The position numbers were made by a program, and so were the translations under genes. A stretch of 64,000 nt of DNA from JBBCJR01 sp037190805 (GTDB lineage Bacteria > Pseudomonadota > Alphaproteobacteria > Sphingomonadales > Sphingomonadaceae), in NCBI GenBank assembly GCA_037190805.1, contig JBBCJR010000004.1, forward strand, positions 372,001 to 436,000. Reading direction: 5' to 3'. This document shows, in pieces, positions 61,321 to 64,000 of this stretch (positions are counted from its first letter, which is position 1; each line of letters opens with the position of its first letter). The notes beneath the pieces were generated by a model. It did no database searches. It saw only the letters and a program-made list of their open reading frames with translations, and was not told the origin of the DNA.

Positions 61321-61558
61321 GGCTCGCTTTCGACGATGCGAGCGGTTCGCATACGACGCCCAGCATGGCAAGAACCGATTGCGTCAAGCGCATGTCATTC
61401 AAGTCACCAGCACCAAACCCTCGATTCATCGTAGAGATTGCATAATGTGCAATCGTCATCGCGCTCTTCGCAGTTGCAGCATAAGAGGCGCAAGCATAGG
61501 GACGCTGCACCGCAGCAAGGCGGGTTCGGGCTCAAAGCCCACAGCAGGAAGACGGAAC
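61321..61558. other. Intergenic region between tlyA and the small plus-strand gene
   Basis: This stretch of 238 bases holds the 5' side of tlyA on one strand and upstream sequence of a possible small gene on the other. A perfect 7-bp inverted repeat (61436-61442 with 61448-61454, five-base spacer) suggests a regulator site. No clear -35/-10 pair was found. Confidence 0.35.
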
Positions 61559-61639
61559 ATGCGTATCATCGAGCAGGCGGCGACCTTTGCGATCGCCATG
61601 ACCGCGCAGGCCCTTATCGTCAGCGCGATCCTCATCTGA
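61559..61639 (+). CDS. Possible 26-aa hydrophobic peptide
   Basis: A 26-codon frame for MRIIEQAATFAIAMTAQALIVSAILI, a single hydrophobic span with a charged start, the form of small membrane peptides. ATG 61559 follows an AGGAAGA-type site seven bases upstream. The stop is 12 bases before a hairpin with a GCGA tetraloop, which would be its terminator. It lies between tlyA and dxs, both on the other strand. Many such frames are chance, but the start site and terminator together favour a real gene. Role unknown. Confidence 0.42.
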   Translation: MRIIEQAATFAIAMTAQALIVSAILI

Positions 61640-61651
61640 TCGTTCAACAAC

Positions 61652-61726
61652 GCCCCGGCCGAGCGATCGGGCGGGGCACAACCAGCCATGGCGGGGTATG
61701 ACGGGTATCGTCCCGGCAGCCCCGCC
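61652..61726. terminator. Two tandem hairpins between the small gene and dxs
   Basis: The first hairpin (61652-61677) has a 6-bp outer stem, one mismatch and a 4-bp inner stem closing a GCGA tetraloop. The second has a 7-bp stem (61690-61696 with 61720-61726). Neither has a long T-tract; on the minus strand the first is followed by GTTGTTG. They probably end the dxs transcript and the small plus-strand transcript. Confidence 0.5.
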
Positions 61727-61753
61727 GTTGGCGTTTAATGCGCCCGAAGCCCT

Positions 61754-63688
61754 TCAGGCGCGCGCGCCGTCCCTCAGTTCAGCATTATTGCGGCGCAGCG
61801 CAGCCACCACGGTCGCCACGATCGCTTCCGCGTCCAGCCCAGCTTCTTCATACTGCCGGTCAGGATTGCCGTGATCCTGGAACCGATCCGGCAGGCGCAG
61901 GGTACGGATCTTCAGGCCGGCATCGGTCAGCCCTTCGTCGCTTGCCAAGGTCAGCACATGGGCTCCAAGGCCACCGATCGCGCCTTCCTCTACCGTCACC
62001 GCGACGTCATGCGTCGATAGCAGGCGCCTGATCAACGCCTCGTCCAGCGGCTTGGCGAAACGCAGATCCGCGACGGTCGTGGTAAGGCCCATCGCGTCCA
62101 GACGGTCCGCCGCCTTGACCGCTTCACCAAGACGGGTACCGAGCGACAGGATCGCCACCTGCCGCCCTTCGCGAACCACCCTGCCCTTACCGATCTCCAA
62201 TCGCTGCGGCACCGTCGGCAGCGCGCTGCCGACGCCGTTGCCACGCGGATAGCGGACTGCGATCGGCCCGCTGTCATGCAGCGCCATGGTGTGGACCATA
62301 TGCACAAGTTCCACCTCGTCGGCGGCGGCCATCACCACCATATTGGGCAGGGTGGCGAGATAGGTGACGTCGAACGACCCCGCGTGCGTGGCGCCATCCG
62401 CGCCCACCAGACCGGCGCGGTCGATCGCGAAGCGAACGGGCAGATTCTGGATCGCCACGTCATGGACGACCTGGTCGTAGGCCCGCTGAAGGAAGGTGGA
62501 ATAGATCGCGCAGAAGGGCCGATAGCCCTGAGCCGCCAGCCCCGCAGCGAAGGTCACCGCATGCTGCTCGGCGATGCCGACATCGAACGTCCGCTCCGGA
62601 AAAGCGGCCTCGAACTTGTCGAGACCCGTGCCTGAAGGCATGGCGGCGGTGATCGCCACCACCTTGTCGTCGCGCCGCGCCTCGGCGATCAGGGCATTGG
62701 CGAAAACGCCGGTATAGCTCGGCGGTCCCGGCGGCGCCTTGGCCTGGGTGCCGGTGATGACGTCGAACTTCTGCACACCGTGATATTTGTCGGCCGCCGA
62801 TTCGGCTGTGCCATAGCCCTTGCCCTTCTTGGTGACGACATGAACCAGGATCGGACCTTCGGCGGCATCCCGGACATTTTCCAGCACCGGCAGCAGCTGG
62901 TCGAGATTATGGCCGTCGACCGGGCCCACATAGTAAAAGCCCAGTTCCTCGAACAGCGTCCCGCCGGTCGCCATGCCGCGGGCATATTCATCGGCCTTCT
63001 TTGCCACGCGGTGCAGCGGGCGGGGCATCGCCCGCGCGACCTTCTTCGCCACCTCGCGCAGCGACAGGAACGGCCGCGACGAGATCAGCTGCGCCAGATA
63101 GGCTGACAGCGCGCCCACCGGCGGTGCGATGGACATGTCGTTGTCGTTAAGGATGACGATCAGGCGGTTGCCGGCCTGGGCGGCGTTGTTCATCGCTTCA
63201 TAGGCCATGCCGGCCGACATCGCGCCGTCGCCGATGACGGCGATCGCCTTGCCCGGCTGGCCCGCCAGCTTGTTGGCCACCGCGAAGCCGAGAGCGGCCG
63301 AGATCGAGGTTGAGCTGTGGGCGGCGCCGAATGGATCATAGACGCTTTCGTCGCGCTTGGTGAAACCGCTGAGGCCGCCCGGCTGGCGCAGCGTGCGGAT
63401 CCGGTCGCGACGGCCGGTCAGAATCTTGTGCGGATAGGCTTGATGGCCGACGTCCCAGATCAGGATGTCGTTGGGCGTGTCGAAAACGGAATGGAGCGCC
63501 ACCGTCAGCTCGACAACACCAAGGCCGGCGCCGAGATGGCCACCCGTGACGCTGACCGCGCTGATCATTTCGGCGCGCAACTCGTCGGCCACCTGCCGCA
63601 AAGCCTCTGGCGACAGCGCGCGCAGATCAGCGGGGTCGCGGATACCATCCAGCAGGGGAGTCGAGGGCAGATCGGACAAGAAAGGCAC
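61754..63688 (-). CDS. dxs: 1-deoxy-D-xylulose-5-phosphate synthase
   Basis: First enzyme of the MEP isoprenoid pathway, joining pyruvate and glyceraldehyde-3-phosphate with TPP. The 644-aa product has His51 (TGGHLGAG), GHQAYPHKILTGR, the TPP/Mg motif GDGAMSAG (153-160) to NDND (181-184), the pyrimidine domain with the catalytic Glu in FDVGIAEQHAVTFAAGLA, and a C-terminal transketolase domain. It would feed carotenoids, ubiquinone and hopanoids. A TTCGAC / TTAGGA pair at 17 bases in the 101-base upstream gap is a weak promoter candidate. Confidence 0.97.
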   Translation of the reverse strand: MPFLSDLPSTPLLDGIRDPADLRALSPEALRQVADELRAEMISAVSVTGGHLGAGLGVVELTVALHSVFDTPNDILIWDVGHQAYPHKILTGRRDRIRTLRQPGGLSGFTKRDESVYDPFGAAHSSTSISAALGFAVANKLAGQPGKAIAVIGDGAMSAGMAYEAMNNAAQAGNRLIVILNDNDMSIAPPVGALSAYLAQLISSRPFLSLREVAKKVARAMPRPLHRVAKKADEYARGMATGGTLFEELGFYYVGPVDGHNLDQLLPVLENVRDAAEGPILVHVVTKKGKGYGTAESAADKYHGVQKFDVITGTQAKAPPGPPSYTGVFANALIAEARRDDKVVAITAAMPSGTGLDKFEAAFPERTFDVGIAEQHAVTFAAGLAAQGYRPFCAIYSTFLQRAYDQVVHDVAIQNLPVRFAIDRAGLVGADGATHAGSFDVTYLATLPNMVVMAAADEVELVHMVHTMALHDSGPIAVRYPRGNGVGSALPTVPQRLEIGKGRVVREGRQVAILSLGTRLGEAVKAADRLDAMGLTTTVADLRFAKPLDEALIRRLLSTHDVAVTVEEGAIGGLGAHVLTLASDEGLTDAGLKIRTLRLPDRFQDHGNPDRQYEEAGLDAEAIVATVVAALRRNNAELRDGARA

Positions 63689-63789
63689 CTGAAATCAGAA
63701 TTGGCGGATAAGCGTCTGTAACCGACCCGATCCTAACCCCATCGCCTGCCTTTGTCGAACCGGCAGGACCCTGAGCTCGGCACGCCGTT

Positions 63790-64000
63790 TCAATCCTTCA
63801 CGCTGCAATTCTCGCAGCGGCCACGCACTTCGATAACCGGCCGGGTGGCGGTGAACCCGACGCTTGCCGCCGCCTCGCGCACGGTGCCGGTCAAACTGTC
63901 GTCATCGATGTGGATGGCATTGCCGCACTGGTCGCAGACCAGAAAGATGCAGTCATGCAGGCACGACGGATGCTGGTTCGCGACATAGGCGTTGGCGCTT
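63790..64000 (-). CDS. Zinc-uptake/Fur-family regulator, C-terminal part (Zur-like)
   Basis: Only the last 69 residues are in the window; the rest lies beyond base 64000. The visible part reads as the dimerisation half of a Fur-family repressor: HPSCLHDCIFLVCDQCGNAIHIDD, then VIEVRGRCENCSVKD to the stop. The two CxxC pairs (CDQC and CENC) are the structural-zinc ligands of Fur/Zur proteins and the spacing suits Zur. It would repress zinc uptake genes when zinc is plentiful. Zur is favoured over Fur or PerR but the sensing residues are outside the window. Confidence 0.8.
   Translation of the reverse strand, partial: SANAYVANQHPSCLHDCIFLVCDQCGNAIHIDDDSLTGTVREAAASVGFTATRPVIEVRGRCENCSVKD

Overview
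The window reads as core chromosome of a high-GC alphaproteobacterium of the order Sphingomonadales (Sphingomonas, Sphingobium or Rhizorhabdus type). The best pointers are a serine palmitoyltransferase that aligns almost throughout with the Sphingomonas paucimobilis enzyme as I remember it, an adjacent ceramide-pathway ACP and reductase, an S5 protein with a long Gly/Arg N-terminus, and the recG-sdhE-mfd and spc-alpha arrangements usual in this group. No phage, insertion sequence, CRISPR array or rRNA was seen. There is one tRNA (Asn).

Layout. 0.1-8 kb, plus strand: rpoD and its terminator, two hypotheticals, a sphingolipid mini-cluster (cerR-like reductase, ACP, spt) and a CHASE3-like hybrid histidine kinase. 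8-18 kb: anmK (-) divergent from tyrS (+), a Sel1-repeat secreted protein and recG (-), sdhE-mfd (+), and a Yip1-like membrane protein (+). 18-24 kb: panB with a Rid-family gene (-), a secreted M14-like carboxypeptidase with Ca-loop-like inserts (+), guaA and a secreted hypothetical (-). 24.2-43.4 kb: a large minus-strand translation cluster in transcription order rpsL-rpsG-fusA-tuf / rpsJ / rplC-rplD-rplW-rplB-rpsS-rplV-rpsC-rplP-rpmC-rpsQ-rplN-rplX-rplE-rpsN-rpsH-rplF-rplR-rpsE-rpmD-rplO-secY-adk / rpsM-rpsK-rpoA-rplQ. I see sigma70-type promoters before rpsL and rpsM, terminators after tuf and rplQ, and a terminator-like attenuator between rpsJ and rplC. 43.4-49 kb (-): a YfgM-like TPR protein, bamB, der, and a degenerate-GGDEF/EAL protein. 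49-52 kb (+): moaA-nadK, tRNA-Asn with its promoter, then an AT-richer stretch with a tiny secreted hypothetical on the minus strand, and a MarR regulator (+). 52.5-64 kb (-): metY, proC, a YbjN-like gene, ubiK, tspO, an RND efflux permease and adaptor, tlyA, a possible 26-aa membrane peptide (+), dxs, and the end of a Zur/Fur gene running off the right edge.

Most of this is housekeeping: transcription initiation, ribosome and elongation factors, protein export and outer-membrane assembly, DNA repair, and cofactor or precursor synthesis (Moco, NADP, pantothenate, GMP, isoprenoid, proline, methionine). I did not find a clearly new multi-gene system. The points most worth a second look are Arg at S12 position 88, a classic streptomycin-resistance residue; the terminator-like structures bracketing rpsJ; hairpins that would mask the ribosome-binding sites of the hybrid kinase and metY; the M14 protein with Asp in place of the first zinc-ligand His; the Rid protein without its catalytic Arg; and the 26-aa peptide gene with its own downstream hairpin. 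All homology statements come from recognising motifs by eye; no database was searched.
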